Shown: positions 45,877-54,143, counted from the first letter of the stretch. The stretch: 64,000 nt of DNA from Fulvitalea axinellae (GCF_036492835.1 NZ_AP025314.1:868001-932000); one strand, 5' to 3'. Notes: generated from the letters alone by a model not told the origin. Numbers and translations: made by a program.

Positions 45877-48141
45877 TTAGTTCCCCCATGTTAACACGCC
45901 GTCAATCTGGTGTATCGTAGCTCTTCTGGCCAACACGTCACTCAGATTGCCGGGGAGTACGCTTATGTTGTTTCCGGAACCGGCGCCGTCTACAATGCGT
46001 AATGCGGAAGCGCCTTTGAGCGTACCGCCGCCCGCAATGTTGAGTTTTACAATTTTGTTCTCGGCGTCTTTGCCCAAGGTCTCGAAGGAGCCCGTGTTTT
46101 GACCGTCGGTGAAAATCCGCTCGTATTCCACGAAGTATGATTTCACGTAATTCGAAAGGTTACGCTTGGCCACTTCGGTTTTTCCTTCGTCGCTGTCGGC
46201 GTTAGGATCCACGATCAGGCCTCCGTCCGTATCCAAGCCCGGAATTTCTCCGGCAGCGATGGCATCGCGGATCGAGGCGTTTGTGGGTACGAACACGGTG
46301 TAGTCGCGGTTATTGGCCATTAGGGAAATCTGGCCATAAGAATTCGAGGAAAGCAATCCGGCCTTTGCCAATAGCTTGCGGAATTCCGAGTAGTCGTCAA
46401 GCCCTAGCTCCTCGTCACTGATATAAGACGAAGTTGACCAAGTTGGAGCGAGCAGGCGGCCGGACACGTTCATCGCCGTTCCGTTATTGCCTTTGGTATC
46501 CACTCCGTTGATTGTGATCTTTTCGCTCCGTTCGAAGTTGCCGCCGGCGTATGCCTGTCCGTAATCCACACAGATATATTCGTCATGGGTATTGCGGACA
46601 AAAATCCGTTGCTGGTCATGGTCCAAAACCTGGCCGTCAACCACATGGAATTTAAGGCGAGCTGCGAGAACGGATTGAGTGATGTACACCACTTCCGAAT
46701 CCGGGTCGGTCAGGTCGCGTTCCATATAAAGCTCCAAGTCTTCGTCGTAGGTGATTCCCATATCGGCGAAAACGGCGTCCGGGATAGAGAAATAAGTGAC
46801 TGTGCCCTTAGCGTTGGTCAAGACTTCCTCAAACGAAGAGTCATGTGACATGATATCCAACGTGTAGACATAATCCGGGTCGAAGTAAATGGACGCGGCC
46901 ACGGACTTATAGGAGTTCGGTTCCAGTACGCGGTTTAGTCCGTAAAGCACGCCGTTGTTACAGAACTCTGCGAAGGAAATTTCCTTGTCCTTGTCTATCG
47001 AAATCGGATACTTCAGCCCCGAAATGCAATAGTCCAGCTCGGACGGACGAGTCCAAGAGTTGAACACATGAACGATGTGATTGGTAATCAACGGCTTGAT
47101 TACATTTTTTGGAACATCCGTGATGGAAGTGTAACCGTACTGCGAAAAGTTCTCGTCAAAATACTTGTTCAAAGCCTCGTTAGTGGGAACGTAAGCCGTG
47201 TAGGCTTTTGACTCGCCACTTTTTTGGGTGTCCCAAGTATGTACGCCGATAAAGTCATAAGCGAAAAACGTAAACTCGTTTCCGTTTAGGTAGTGCATCT
47301 TCACAAAGAGCGAGTCCTTACGGCCGGTATCGTTTGTCAGTTGCTCAGCCGTTCCCTCGGGAGAGTAATCATACTCGGCGAATTTGTCGGCCAAGGTCCT
47401 GAATACGCTAAACGTTTCCGGATTGTCGCCCATTACGCGGTCGATGTTCTTAAGAGGAGGCACTACCCGGTCGATGATATGCACGATGCCGTTACTGGCC
47501 CGTACGTCGGCTTCCTTTATTGTGGCGCCGGCCACGTGTTGGCCCGAATATTCCCGGCCGTACAAAAATTCGTAGTCCGCAGGTTCCTTGAGCCCGCAGT
47601 AATAATGGTAGGTCATCACGGGCAAAAACTTGGCGAATTGCCACAGTTTGTAAGTCTCGCCGTCCAGACCGGTCTCTATTACCGGTGGCTCTTTGTAGAT
47701 AGTACGGCGCCTAAAACCCCAAGCGCCGTCGCCGTTAGGGCCTTTTTCGTCTTCGTCGAGCCAGCCCCTGTGGCCCATGTCCATAATCGTGGCCCACGTT
47801 AGTGCGTTATCCACTACGTGGTTTCTGATAACTCCCTTGAGTTCCTCTTTCGGAAGATCCTCAAGGCTTTGAATGCCTTTCTCTTTATAATAGAGATCAA
47901 AGGCCTCATCAGTAGGCGGAAAGATCGTGTAGGAGCCGGATTCCAGCGCGTCGCGCAATTCCAGCATCTCCACACCTTTCAGGTACTGCGTGAAATTGCC
48001 CCGCCCTTCCAAAACGGCGAGGATGTTTCCGAACTCACTGTCGGGAACGTCATAATGATCCACCTCCTCGTCGCACGAGACGAAGAAAAGGCATCCGATC
48101 AGCATGACGTAAGAGAGCTTCTTGGTAATCATGTTAACCAT
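45877..48141 (-). CDS. Large multi-domain fasciclin lipoprotein, first gene of the operon
   Basis: A 754-residue lipoprotein (signal LIGCLFFVSCDEEVDHYDV) composed mainly of FAS1 domains. Segments such as MLELRDALESGSYTIFPPTD and NGIVHIIDRVVPPLKNID mark the first. YTAYVPTNEALNKYFDENFS and then LYGLNRVLEPNS mark the second. TVTYFSIPDAVFADMG and RDYTVFVPTNASIRDAIAAG mark the third and fourth. Either of two ATG codons, at 48141 or 48132, could start it. It opens a nine-gene minus-strand transcript. A surface adhesion or ligand-capture role is inferred from the domain family. Confidence 0.88.
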   Translation of the reverse strand: MVNMITKKLSYVMLIGCLFFVSCDEEVDHYDVPDSEFGNILAVLEGRGNFTQYLKGVEMLELRDALESGSYTIFPPTDEAFDLYYKEKGIQSLEDLPKEELKGVIRNHVVDNALTWATIMDMGHRGWLDEDEKGPNGDGAWGFRRRTIYKEPPVIETGLDGETYKLWQFAKFLPVMTYHYYCGLKEPADYEFLYGREYSGQHVAGATIKEADVRASNGIVHIIDRVVPPLKNIDRVMGDNPETFSVFRTLADKFAEYDYSPEGTAEQLTNDTGRKDSLFVKMHYLNGNEFTFFAYDFIGVHTWDTQKSGESKAYTAYVPTNEALNKYFDENFSQYGYTSITDVPKNVIKPLITNHIVHVFNSWTRPSELDYCISGLKYPISIDKDKEISFAEFCNNGVLYGLNRVLEPNSYKSVAASIYFDPDYVYTLDIMSHDSSFEEVLTNAKGTVTYFSIPDAVFADMGITYDEDLELYMERDLTDPDSEVVYITQSVLAARLKFHVVDGQVLDHDQQRIFVRNTHDEYICVDYGQAYAGGNFERSEKITINGVDTKGNNGTAMNVSGRLLAPTWSTSSYISDEELGLDDYSEFRKLLAKAGLLSSNSYGQISLMANNRDYTVFVPTNASIRDAIAAGEIPGLDTDGGLIVDPNADSDEGKTEVAKRNLSNYVKSYFVEYERIFTDGQNTGSFETLGKDAENKIVKLNIAGGGTLKGASALRIVDGAGSGNNISVLPGNLSDVLARRATIHQIDGVLTWGN

Positions 48142-48889
48142 ATGAAACGTTTTAAAAATTATAAAAAACTAAACAACCGCCACAAACGGTTATTTTATAA
48201 GAATTCGTTGTCTGCTATGGGGCTTGCTACACAAAAATTGAGACCGTATTGAAAAGAATAATACAAGTATCCCCGTGACAAAATATGAACGTTTCAAATA
48301 TCACTATACCGTTTTGGTGGTATTGGGTAAGAATAAACAAATCGTAAACTTTCACTTTTTCGTATTGTCAATCAAAGTCATAAGGGGTCATCATTATCCT
48401 TTTTTTCGTGAGAATTGTTTGTGTCTTGTTGTTTCTTTGTTTTTGGATTTGTGTGATTAATTTCCTGTTTTACAAGGGTTTGTGTCTAGGTTTTGCTTTT
48501 TTTGTTTTGTGGTGATTTTGAAATATGTCAACATTAACGCTCTTATTGTCATCACGGACTCAGAAGAGAATCACCTGACTGGAAATTTTTGAAATAATTA
48601 AAAAATTATCTTTAACGAAGAATAAAGGGGGAGTGGCTGTTTTTTTAGTCAAATATTGAAACGTAACGGCATACTATATACCCCGTTCCGATTTACTGCC
48701 GAACGGTGTAGACTTCGTTTCCGTTTTCCACTTCTTTATATATGGATGGTCAAAAGCGAAATATAAAAAAAAGAGTCTGCGTTTAAATAATGAAAGGCGC
48801 CGAACGAATGAATACAGTTAAAAGGTTTGGGAGATTGATGGTTGGCGAAAAGAGTGAGCCGGCCAATTGGGCGAAGAATATGCCAAATA
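48142..48889. other. Promoter region of the fasciclin/SusC-SusD operon
   Basis: These 748 bp, notably AT-rich with long T-tracts, contain no gene. They separate the operon from the regulator gene upstream on the same strand and must contain the operon promoter. I could not pick out convincing promoter boxes or an operator. Confidence 0.45.
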
Positions 48890-49636
48890 CTAGTCGTCGA
48901 GGATAATCGCGCCCAATCTTTCTCGCATCATTTTCTTATATGCGTCGCGGTATTCCTGGATCCATTCAGATTTTATACCGGGACAGATGGTCCCTTTGCC
49001 CGCGGCGATAAGGATTTTCCGGGCCTCTTCGGCGTCGTGTTCGGTGCCGTCGCCCTTTAGCCAGCGATATACGGGGAAAATATCGCACTCTACACCCTCG
49101 GCCAATTCCAATAACCACACGCCGTCCCGGAATTTTACGGTGCCCAGTTCCTCCTCTTTCAGAATTTTCCTGAATTTCGACATTAGCGTACTGCGTCGGC
49201 TTTTTACTTTTTCGGTGTCGCTGTCGTCTTTCCAAAACGCCTCGCCGATCATTTCCCGGGTAGGGTTAATGCCTTTGGGTTTTCCCAACAAGAAAAGGGC
49301 GAACAGCTCCCGCATCTGCGGCGAAACGTTTAGAGATTCCCGGCCATCCTTATCCAAAACCCTAAACCTGCCTATCAATTCAATACGGGCGTGTCGGATA
49401 AGGCCTGTAGACTTAGCCTTGGTTTGGGCTTTGTCTTTGGCAGGGCCGAACCATTTGGCCCACGCATACTGAAGCCCCAAAATTATACAGCCTAACAAAA
49501 GTCCCAAGACGGCGATGCCGACGAGCGTCTCTTGCTCAAGGCTTGTGATAATCCCTTGTGTTTTGCCCAAAACGGAAACAGGTATTCCAGCGGACAGGAA
49601 GGCTCCTTTAAAAATGAGTAGGCGTGATCTTACCAT
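48890..49636 (-). CDS. Membrane-tethered winged-helix transcriptional regulator
   Basis: The 248-residue protein has one membrane helix at about 38-58 (TLVGIAVLGLLLGCIILGLQ), a linker, and a cytoplasmic C-terminal winged-helix domain of OmpR/SARP type (IGRFRVLDKDGRESLNVSPQ, MRELFALFLLGKPKGIN, RRSTLMSKFRKIL). The same TM plus winged-helix tail ends much larger beta-propeller sensor regulators in Bacteroidota. Here only about 35 residues precede the helix, so the usual periplasmic sensor is missing. The ATG at 49636 was chosen; a longer frame to 49783 adds no recognisable domain. It lies upstream of, and on the same strand as, the fasciclin/SusC-SusD operon and may control it. It could be a truncated gene. 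Confidence 0.75.
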   Translation of the reverse strand: MVRSRLLIFKGAFLSAGIPVSVLGKTQGIITSLEQETLVGIAVLGLLLGCIILGLQYAWAKWFGPAKDKAQTKAKSTGLIRHARIELIGRFRVLDKDGRESLNVSPQMRELFALFLLGKPKGINPTREMIGEAFWKDDSDTEKVKSRRSTLMSKFRKILKEEELGTVKFRDGVWLLELAEGVECDIFPVYRWLKGDGTEHDAEEARKILIAAGKGTICPGIKSEWIQEYRDAYKKMMRERLGAIILDD

Positions 49637-50486
49637 AATGAAATGAAAGATGGCCGTGCAAAGGCAATACGCCCCACACTGGCCAATGTTAAATTGGTTA
49701 CCAAATTTCCCAATAGACGCCTGTATTGTTTTCTTATTTCTCCCAACGAATAACCCATCACCGCAACCAACCTTCCAAAGCAAAGATTCCCGTCAGGAAG
49801 GAGGGGCTTGGTCGGTTTTTAAAAAACAAATAAACCGAGAGCCGAAGGCCTTCTCCCTTTTTCGAAACGTGTGCGGTTATACTCTATATCGGTAAATGCT
49901 CCCAATCTGGGTTGATATGATAAGTGTGGCTGATAACGGTTACATTTTCCCCGATTGTAGCGGATAACAGCCCCAGAGCCTAATTGAATTATAGTGTTTA
50001 GGTAAAAAAACAATATGCTTGGCTATTGTTTCATATTATAACCGACGTTTCAAAGTAAAACTACATTGTTTTAGCGTTAATTGCAAGGCTATCATTTGTC
50101 AAAAAAATGTAAGCGAAAACATATTTTGATTCCCTGCAATAGTCATAATACAAAGTTTTGTCCATAAAAGTAATATTGGCTCAAAAAAACGAATCTTTTT
50201 CTGAAAATTTATTATGTGTTATGCGAAAGGAAGAGGTAAAAACGCAATGTCTTTTAGGCCCTAACCAGACGAAATTTTGCGATAAGAGAAAGAACCTATA
50301 AGAAGGTATTGCCTCTTGGCCTTGCGGAAAATGACCATAACCATTATGGACTTTCGGAATAGGCGTATGTGTTCCGTACACCGGACACTCAATAAGCGCA
50401 AGCGAGGGCGTTTACACTTAATTAGTGACGAAATAATAGAGAGAGACTGGGCTCGCCCTGTCCATAACCTCATTGCTTTTCCAACC
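49637..50486. other. 850-bp region without a recognisable gene
   Basis: Upstream of the regulator gene and left of HTH repeat copy B. Short frames on both strands show no homology, signal peptides or start context. The left 150 bp are open in the regulator frame but carry no kelch or propeller repeats. Confidence 0.4.
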
Positions 50487-50577
50487 GCCAACCGAAGCCC
50501 ACAAACCTTACCCGCCCCAAAAAAAACGCAACGGGCCGGGGCACAAAACCTGCGTATAATAAGGAAAGCACGACGCT

Positions 50578-51162
50578 ATGCGCAGACAAAAAGGCTACAC
50601 CCATCTCAACATTTACGAACGTAAAGTGATAGAGAACTCCCGGACGATGGGCTGGAGCATACGCCGTACAGCTAAATTTTTGGAGCGCTCGCCTTCTACC
50701 ATAAGCCGTGAACTGGAACGGAATACAGCCATACATGGCTTGTATTTCCACGACGACGCCCATGACTTGGCGCGGGCCCGGAACCGCCTCTATGGCGCCC
50801 ACCGCAACCCTAAGCGTGGCCCTATATGTCCCCCGCGGTGCCAATACGGCAAGATTTTGCGCACGCACGTGGCTTGGTACTCCGATACGGAAGTATATAT
50901 CCGCATACGCACAAACTGGCCCTCGGCATTCTTCCGTACCCGTGCTACCTCCATATTCAAGCTCGACGACAAGCCCTACCACTATAGCGAAACCGTGGAG
51001 CTTTTCTCGCTTTTGGCCGAACATAACCGCTGGCGCAAACTGATCCGGCTACTAAAAAGCAAATACCCTAAAAACATGGACGCCGAACCGGCACAAAACA
51101 CAAGCCTTTGCAAGGTAGTGCCGATACCCGAACCGCAAAAATCACTCGCCAAGACTGGATAA
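50578..51162 (+). CDS. IS30-like HTH protein without transposase catalytic domain, copy B
   Basis: A second 194-residue copy of the protein at 20032. The helix-turn-helix is intact (RSPSTISRELERN). Compared with copy A, amino acid changes cluster at residues 30-65 (for example IAEFIE to TAKFLE and VYLSAEAHD to LYFHDDAHD), while the long C-terminal part is almost unchanged. Its conservation despite the missing DDE domain argues that the short protein is functional. Its gene ends in the same terminator as copy A. The role is unknown; binding to its own repeat or to the nearby cassette site is a reasonable guess. Confidence 0.75.
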   Translation: MRRQKGYTHLNIYERKVIENSRTMGWSIRRTAKFLERSPSTISRELERNTAIHGLYFHDDAHDLARARNRLYGAHRNPKRGPICPPRCQYGKILRTHVAWYSDTEVYIRIRTNWPSAFFRTRATSIFKLDDKPYHYSETVELFSLLAEHNRWRKLIRLLKSKYPKNMDAEPAQNTSLCKVVPIPEPQKSLAKTG

Positions 51163-51247
51163 GTCCGCCCAAACGGTTCTTAAAACGGCCCTTGGCCCAC
51201 CGTTTTTCTCTTTTCTCTACGATTTTCTGACACAGATAAAAATATTG

Positions 51248-51268
51248 AAGCCCTTCGGGGCTTTTTTT
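51248..51268 (+). terminator. Intrinsic terminator of HTH gene, copy B
   Basis: AAGCCC, loop TTCG, GGGCTT, then a run of T residues, as in copy A. Confidence 0.85.
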
Positions 51269-51348
51269 CGTGCTGGCTTTTTTGGGGGGAGGGGTTTGGG
51301 GTGTTTTTTCGGCGTTTGGAAAGAGTGTTGCGCTTGCTCACGTGATTT

Positions 51349-51605
51349 GAGATGGAGAAGCTTTTCCCCTCAAGTTGGAAATGGCTGAGAGGCTTGGTGT
51401 GTTTCGGAAATGAAAGGCTTAGCGGTTTAGTTAGTTCCTGTTATATCTGAATGTGGTAAATAATAGAATGAATGTTCCCGATGATTTGGTGTTAGATAGA
51501 GGTTCTTGATTGTACTGAAAGGTGTTTCATTTAAAAAAATATGGATATGAGGGGATTGTTTGTCTTGTCGTTTAAATTGTAATGTACATCTGTTGTTAGT
51601 ATACT
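51349..51605. other. Variable stretch between HTH repeat and cassette site, copy B
   Basis: This 257-bp AT-rich stretch has no gene and no clear similarity to the matching stretch of copy A, although it contains TTCCTGTTATA at 51435, a partial inverse of the conserved site word. It ends at the conserved site at 51606. Confidence 0.4.
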
Positions 51606-51636
51606 GGAAATAACAGGAATTCTTGTTGTATCTACG
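51606..51636 (+). other. Conserved cassette landing site, copy B
   Basis: 31 bp beginning GGAAATAACAGGAATTC and ending CTACG, 27/31 identical to 21090-21120. Cassette 2 begins at the next base with the same joint, ACG|TTGTA. Confidence 0.6.
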
Positions 51637-51657
51637 TTGTAGCCAATTAAAATAAAA

Positions 51658-51858
51658 ATGAAAGTTCAGTGCAAAAACTGCTTACCGAAAGAAGGAATCG
51701 AAATTCCCGAGTTTTCCTCAGCTGAAAAGGAGCACTATAGAAAAGTCAAAGAAGACTCGCCCATACAAGCGGTTAAAAAACTGATAGACGAAAAGAAGTT
51801 AAGCCATAGAGACGCCAAATACATTGTTACTCATATCAATATCGATTATGGTAAGTAG
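51658..51858 (+). CDS. Small cassette protein with CxxC and L7/L12-like helix
   Basis: A 66-residue protein that starts 21 bp into the cassette. MKVQCKNCLP holds a CxxC pair. The C-terminal half (AVKKLIDEKKLSHRDAKYIV) resembles the helical part of the ribosomal L7/L12 C-terminal domain. Function is unknown. It overlaps the next small frame by 11 bases, so the two are translationally coupled. Small size and its place as first gene of a mobile cassette would suit an antitoxin or immunity-type protein, but nothing in the sequence proves this. Confidence 0.6.
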   Translation: MKVQCKNCLPKEGIEIPEFSSAEKEHYRKVKEDSPIQAVKKLIDEKKLSHRDAKYIVTHINIDYGK

Positions 51859-51946
51859 TAACAGATGTAGTTTCAATGATCTTGACGAAGAATACGGTAA
51901 ATGTCCTAAATGTGGTGCTTTAAACTTTAATTGGATAGGATTTTAA
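51848..51946 (+). CDS. 32-residue zinc-ribbon-like microprotein
   Basis: The ATG at 51848 overlaps the end of the preceding gene. The short product contains EEYGKCPKCGALNFNWIGF, a CPKCG half-knuckle, plus one further cysteine near the N-terminus (NRCSF). Such CPxCG motifs bind zinc or are remnants of rubredoxin-like knuckles. It ends one base before the start of the next gene. The tight packing supports it being real; it is otherwise unrecognised. A frameshifted continuation of the previous protein is an alternative. Confidence 0.45.
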   Translation: MVSSNRCSFNDLDEEYGKCPKCGALNFNWIGF

Positions 51947-51947
51947 A

Positions 51948-52268
51948 ATGGAATTTAAACTGTGGTTAGAATTTGAAGAAGTTGATCCGGATAATTGGGA
52001 TGTTGAAAATGAATTTGCAAATATTCATGTCGACTTACTTGATGGAAGACACTATGGGATTAACGTCTGGACATATAAATTCTTGGAGACTTCTTTCAAA
52101 CTCGATATGGAAAGTGGAGAAAATTTAAATGGACTTTATCAAACTCCGCCAGATTTATTTGTAAAGGAGTTGACCAGAGATTGTATCGAAAAAACAATTA
52201 CTGATTTATTAGAAAAAGGGAATTTGGAAGATGTTCTAAATCCAACAGTAATTAATAATGAAAAATAA
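51948..52268 (+). CDS. Small acidic cassette protein, possibly immunity-type
   Basis: A 106-residue acidic protein (FEEVDPDNWDVENEFANIHV, then DGRHYGINVWTYKFLE) without signal peptide or membrane helix. Its size, acidity and pattern of aromatic residues resemble bacterial immunity proteins, but no specific family was recognised. It begins one base after the preceding microprotein and ends just before the attC-like site, so it fills the cassette. Any toxin partner would have to lie outside the cassette. Confidence 0.6.
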   Translation: MEFKLWLEFEEVDPDNWDVENEFANIHVDLLDGRHYGINVWTYKFLETSFKLDMESGENLNGLYQTPPDLFVKELTRDCIEKTITDLLEKGNLEDVLNPTVINNEK

Positions 52269-52272
52269 AAAC

Positions 52273-52328
52273 TGGCTACAACACTGTGTAAAATGCATTA
52301 AAACGCATTTTACACTAAACGTTAGTGG
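52273..52328 (+). other. attC-like recombination site of cassette 2
   Basis: Outer arm TGGCTACAAC, spacer ACT, inner arm GTGTAAAATGC (52286-52296), loop ATTAAAAC, inner arm GCATTTTACAC (52305-52315), spacer TAAAC, then G|TTAGTGG with predicted crossover after 52321. It shares its loop and overall geometry with the site at 21649. Confidence 0.75.
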
Positions 52329-52354
52329 TAATTTGACGAAACCTTATACAGATA

Positions 52355-53044
52355 ATGAATAGACTTGACAGACTAACAAGCATACTCATACAACTACAAT
52401 CTAAACGATTGACGACTGCTCGTGAAATAGCTAAACGTTTTGAAGTTACAAACAGGACAATCTACAGAGATATTCGAACATTAAGACTTGCGGGTGTTCC
52501 AATTGGCGAAGAAGAAGGAAAGGGATATTTTATAGTTGAAGGTTATCGTTTACCGCCCGTAATGTTCACTACTGAAGAAGCAAGGGCTATGTTAACAACA
52601 AGTAAGATTTTAAACTACCATGCTGAAGATTCACTTAAACAAAATTACGAATCCGCACTTCTGAAAATAAAAGCGGTTTTATCACTCAATGATAAGTACA
52701 AATTGGATTTGTTAGATTCAAGAATCGGATTTCAAAAACCTTGGGCTCCGACAAGTTTGTATTTAGACAGCATCCAACACTCAATTACGGAAAGCGAAAA
52801 ACTGAAAATAAGATATCAGGCAAGAGAACAGGAGCAAATAACAGAAAGAATAATCCTACCTTATGCCGTTTACTTTAGTGGTGCGGTTTGGTCTACTATT
52901 GCCTTTTGTGAGTTACGACAAGAGATTAGAGAGTTTCGGCTTGACAGAATAAAAGATCTTCAATCACAGCAGACTCATTTCACTCCCGATAAGACTTTTA
53001 GTCTTACACACTATCTGGAAGAACGTTCAAAAAGATTATTTTAA
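52355..53044 (+). CDS. HTH/WYL-domain transcriptional regulator (YafY type)
   Basis: The 229-residue protein has an N-terminal HTH_11 winged helix (RLTSILIQLQSKRLTTAREI, then VTNRTIYRDIRTLRLAG) and a C-terminal WYL domain (RIILPYAVYFSGAVWSTIAF, then REFRLDRIKDL), which in this family binds a small ligand or nucleic acid. It lies 33 bp after the predicted cassette 2 crossover, at the start of what looks like a third cassette opening TTAGTGGTAA. The alpha/beta hydrolase gene follows closely, so it may regulate that gene. AT-rich composition sets both apart from the chromosome around them. Confidence 0.88.
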   Translation: MNRLDRLTSILIQLQSKRLTTAREIAKRFEVTNRTIYRDIRTLRLAGVPIGEEEGKGYFIVEGYRLPPVMFTTEEARAMLTTSKILNYHAEDSLKQNYESALLKIKAVLSLNDKYKLDLLDSRIGFQKPWAPTSLYLDSIQHSITESEKLKIRYQAREQEQITERIILPYAVYFSGAVWSTIAFCELRQEIREFRLDRIKDLQSQQTHFTPDKTFSLTHYLEERSKRLF

Positions 53045-53102
53045 ACCCATGACAAAGGGCTGTCCTATGTGCCTTTTATTATTGCTTCAAATTCAAACGA
53101 AA

Positions 53103-53984
53103 ATGAAAATAAGAGCAATTTTATTAATCGTTATTGCTTTACTCTCAGGAAGAGTAAGCAATGCGCAGACACAAGAAATAATGACAGCAAAGCAACTCAC
53201 AATCAGAGATGGACAAGTTGAAATCAATTATTTTCAACATGGGCATGGTGACACAACACTTCTTTTTTTACACGGCTGGTGTATTGACAGAACTTACTGG
53301 AAAAATCAGGTAGAATATTTTTCTCAAAACTACAATGTTTATGCGATTGACCTGCCTGGCTTTGGAAGATCTAAGGCAAAAAGAACCAACTGGACAATTG
53401 AAGAATATGCCAATGATGTAACTGCGTTTATTGACGTAATGGATCTTATAAATGTCATCATCATTGGACATTCTATGGCGGGCGAAATAATGCTACAAAC
53501 AGCATTAAGCAAAAATGAAAAAATAGTTGGCATTGTAGGTATTGATAATTTCAAGGCAATTGACGTTGAATTTACGGCGGAAGAATTGAAACAAATGACC
53601 GATTTTTTTGCAATGCTTGAGAACGATTTTAAAAATTCAGCACCTGCATATGCAGATATGTTACTTTTTCACCCAACAACTTCAAAGGAAGTGAAAGACA
53701 GGGTAAAAAAGGATTTTGCAAATAGCGATGCTCCCATTGGCTATGGAACTTTTAAGAACCTTATGCAATACGCTCAAACCGATGCGCAAAGATTAGAACA
53801 GCTTAATTACAAATTGTATTTAATAAATAGTGACGGTTTTCCAACAAACGAAACTGGTCTGAAAAAACACTGTAAAAATAGCTTTCAAGTGGAAACTATC
53901 TCCGCAACTGGACATTATCCAATGATAGAAAAACCAACAGAATTTAATTTAATATTAGAAAAAGTGCTGACAGAAATGAAGTAA
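53103..53984 (+). CDS. Exported alpha/beta hydrolase
   Basis: The start at 53103 gives a signal peptide (MKIRAILLIVIALLSGRVSN) and 293 residues. The fold is a standard alpha/beta hydrolase: oxyanion region LLFLHGWCIDRTYWKN, nucleophile Ser124 in IIGHSMAGE, and catalytic His271 in ATGHYPMIEKP. An ester or amide substrate is likely but unknown. An earlier in-frame start at 53049 adds a cysteine-rich stretch without homology. It follows the WYL regulator by about 60 bp in the AT-rich block. The palindromic repeat begins 10 bp after its stop. Confidence 0.88.
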   Translation: MKIRAILLIVIALLSGRVSNAQTQEIMTAKQLTIRDGQVEINYFQHGHGDTTLLFLHGWCIDRTYWKNQVEYFSQNYNVYAIDLPGFGRSKAKRTNWTIEEYANDVTAFIDVMDLINVIIIGHSMAGEIMLQTALSKNEKIVGIVGIDNFKAIDVEFTAEELKQMTDFFAMLENDFKNSAPAYADMLLFHPTTSKEVKDRVKKDFANSDAPIGYGTFKNLMQYAQTDAQRLEQLNYKLYLINSDGFPTNETGLKKHCKNSFQVETISATGHYPMIEKPTEFNLILEKVLTEMK

Positions 53985-53993
53985 ATCCCCCGC

Positions 53994-54143
53994 CCCGCCA
54001 GCGTGCAGACGGCCATCGCAAGCATCCTTGCTTGTGATTTTTATACAGCAAGTTTCCAAACTTGCTCGCGCAGTATTTCCAATCAGATCGAGGCAAGTTT
54101 GGAAACTTGCTGTAGGGGTTACCACAAGGCAGGAGCCTTGTGG
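53994..54143. repeat. Large palindromic repeat, copy B, with altered right arm
   Basis: From 53994 to about 54110 the sequence follows 21807 onward closely (CCCGCCAGCG, then the AAGCATCCTTGCTTG and AAGTTTCCAAACTTGC arms). The right arm differs: in place of the inverse of the first arm there is a separate hairpin, CCACAAGGC at 54122 with GCCTTGTGG at 54135-54143. No gene is present. Confidence 0.75.

Larger units (their letters stand above)
50487..51348 (+). repeat. HTH-protein repeat, copy B
   Basis: Nearly identical to 19941-20803 over about 862 bp, with the same left boundary (GCCAACCGAAGCCC) and right boundary (TGCTCACGTGATTT). Similarity is mosaic: nearly perfect at the start of the gene and after position 50790, but with many differences, mostly synonymous, between about 50665 and 50790. 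Confidence 0.85.
51637..52321 (+). mobile_element. Integron-type gene cassette 2
   Basis: The 685-bp unit starts TTGTAGCCA and ends with an attC-like hairpin. The outer arm TGGCTACAAC at 52273-52282 is the exact complement of GTTGTAGCCA at the cassette start, so the excised circle would have a perfectly paired 10-bp outer stem. It carries three tightly packed genes in the same orientation and is AT-rich. It shares no sequence with cassette 1 apart from the ends. Confidence 0.75.

Noticed and set aside
50316..50624. 102-codon plus-strand frame running into HTH repeat copy B
   Set aside because: It overlaps the start of the HTH gene in another frame, has no homology, and lies in otherwise gene-free DNA.
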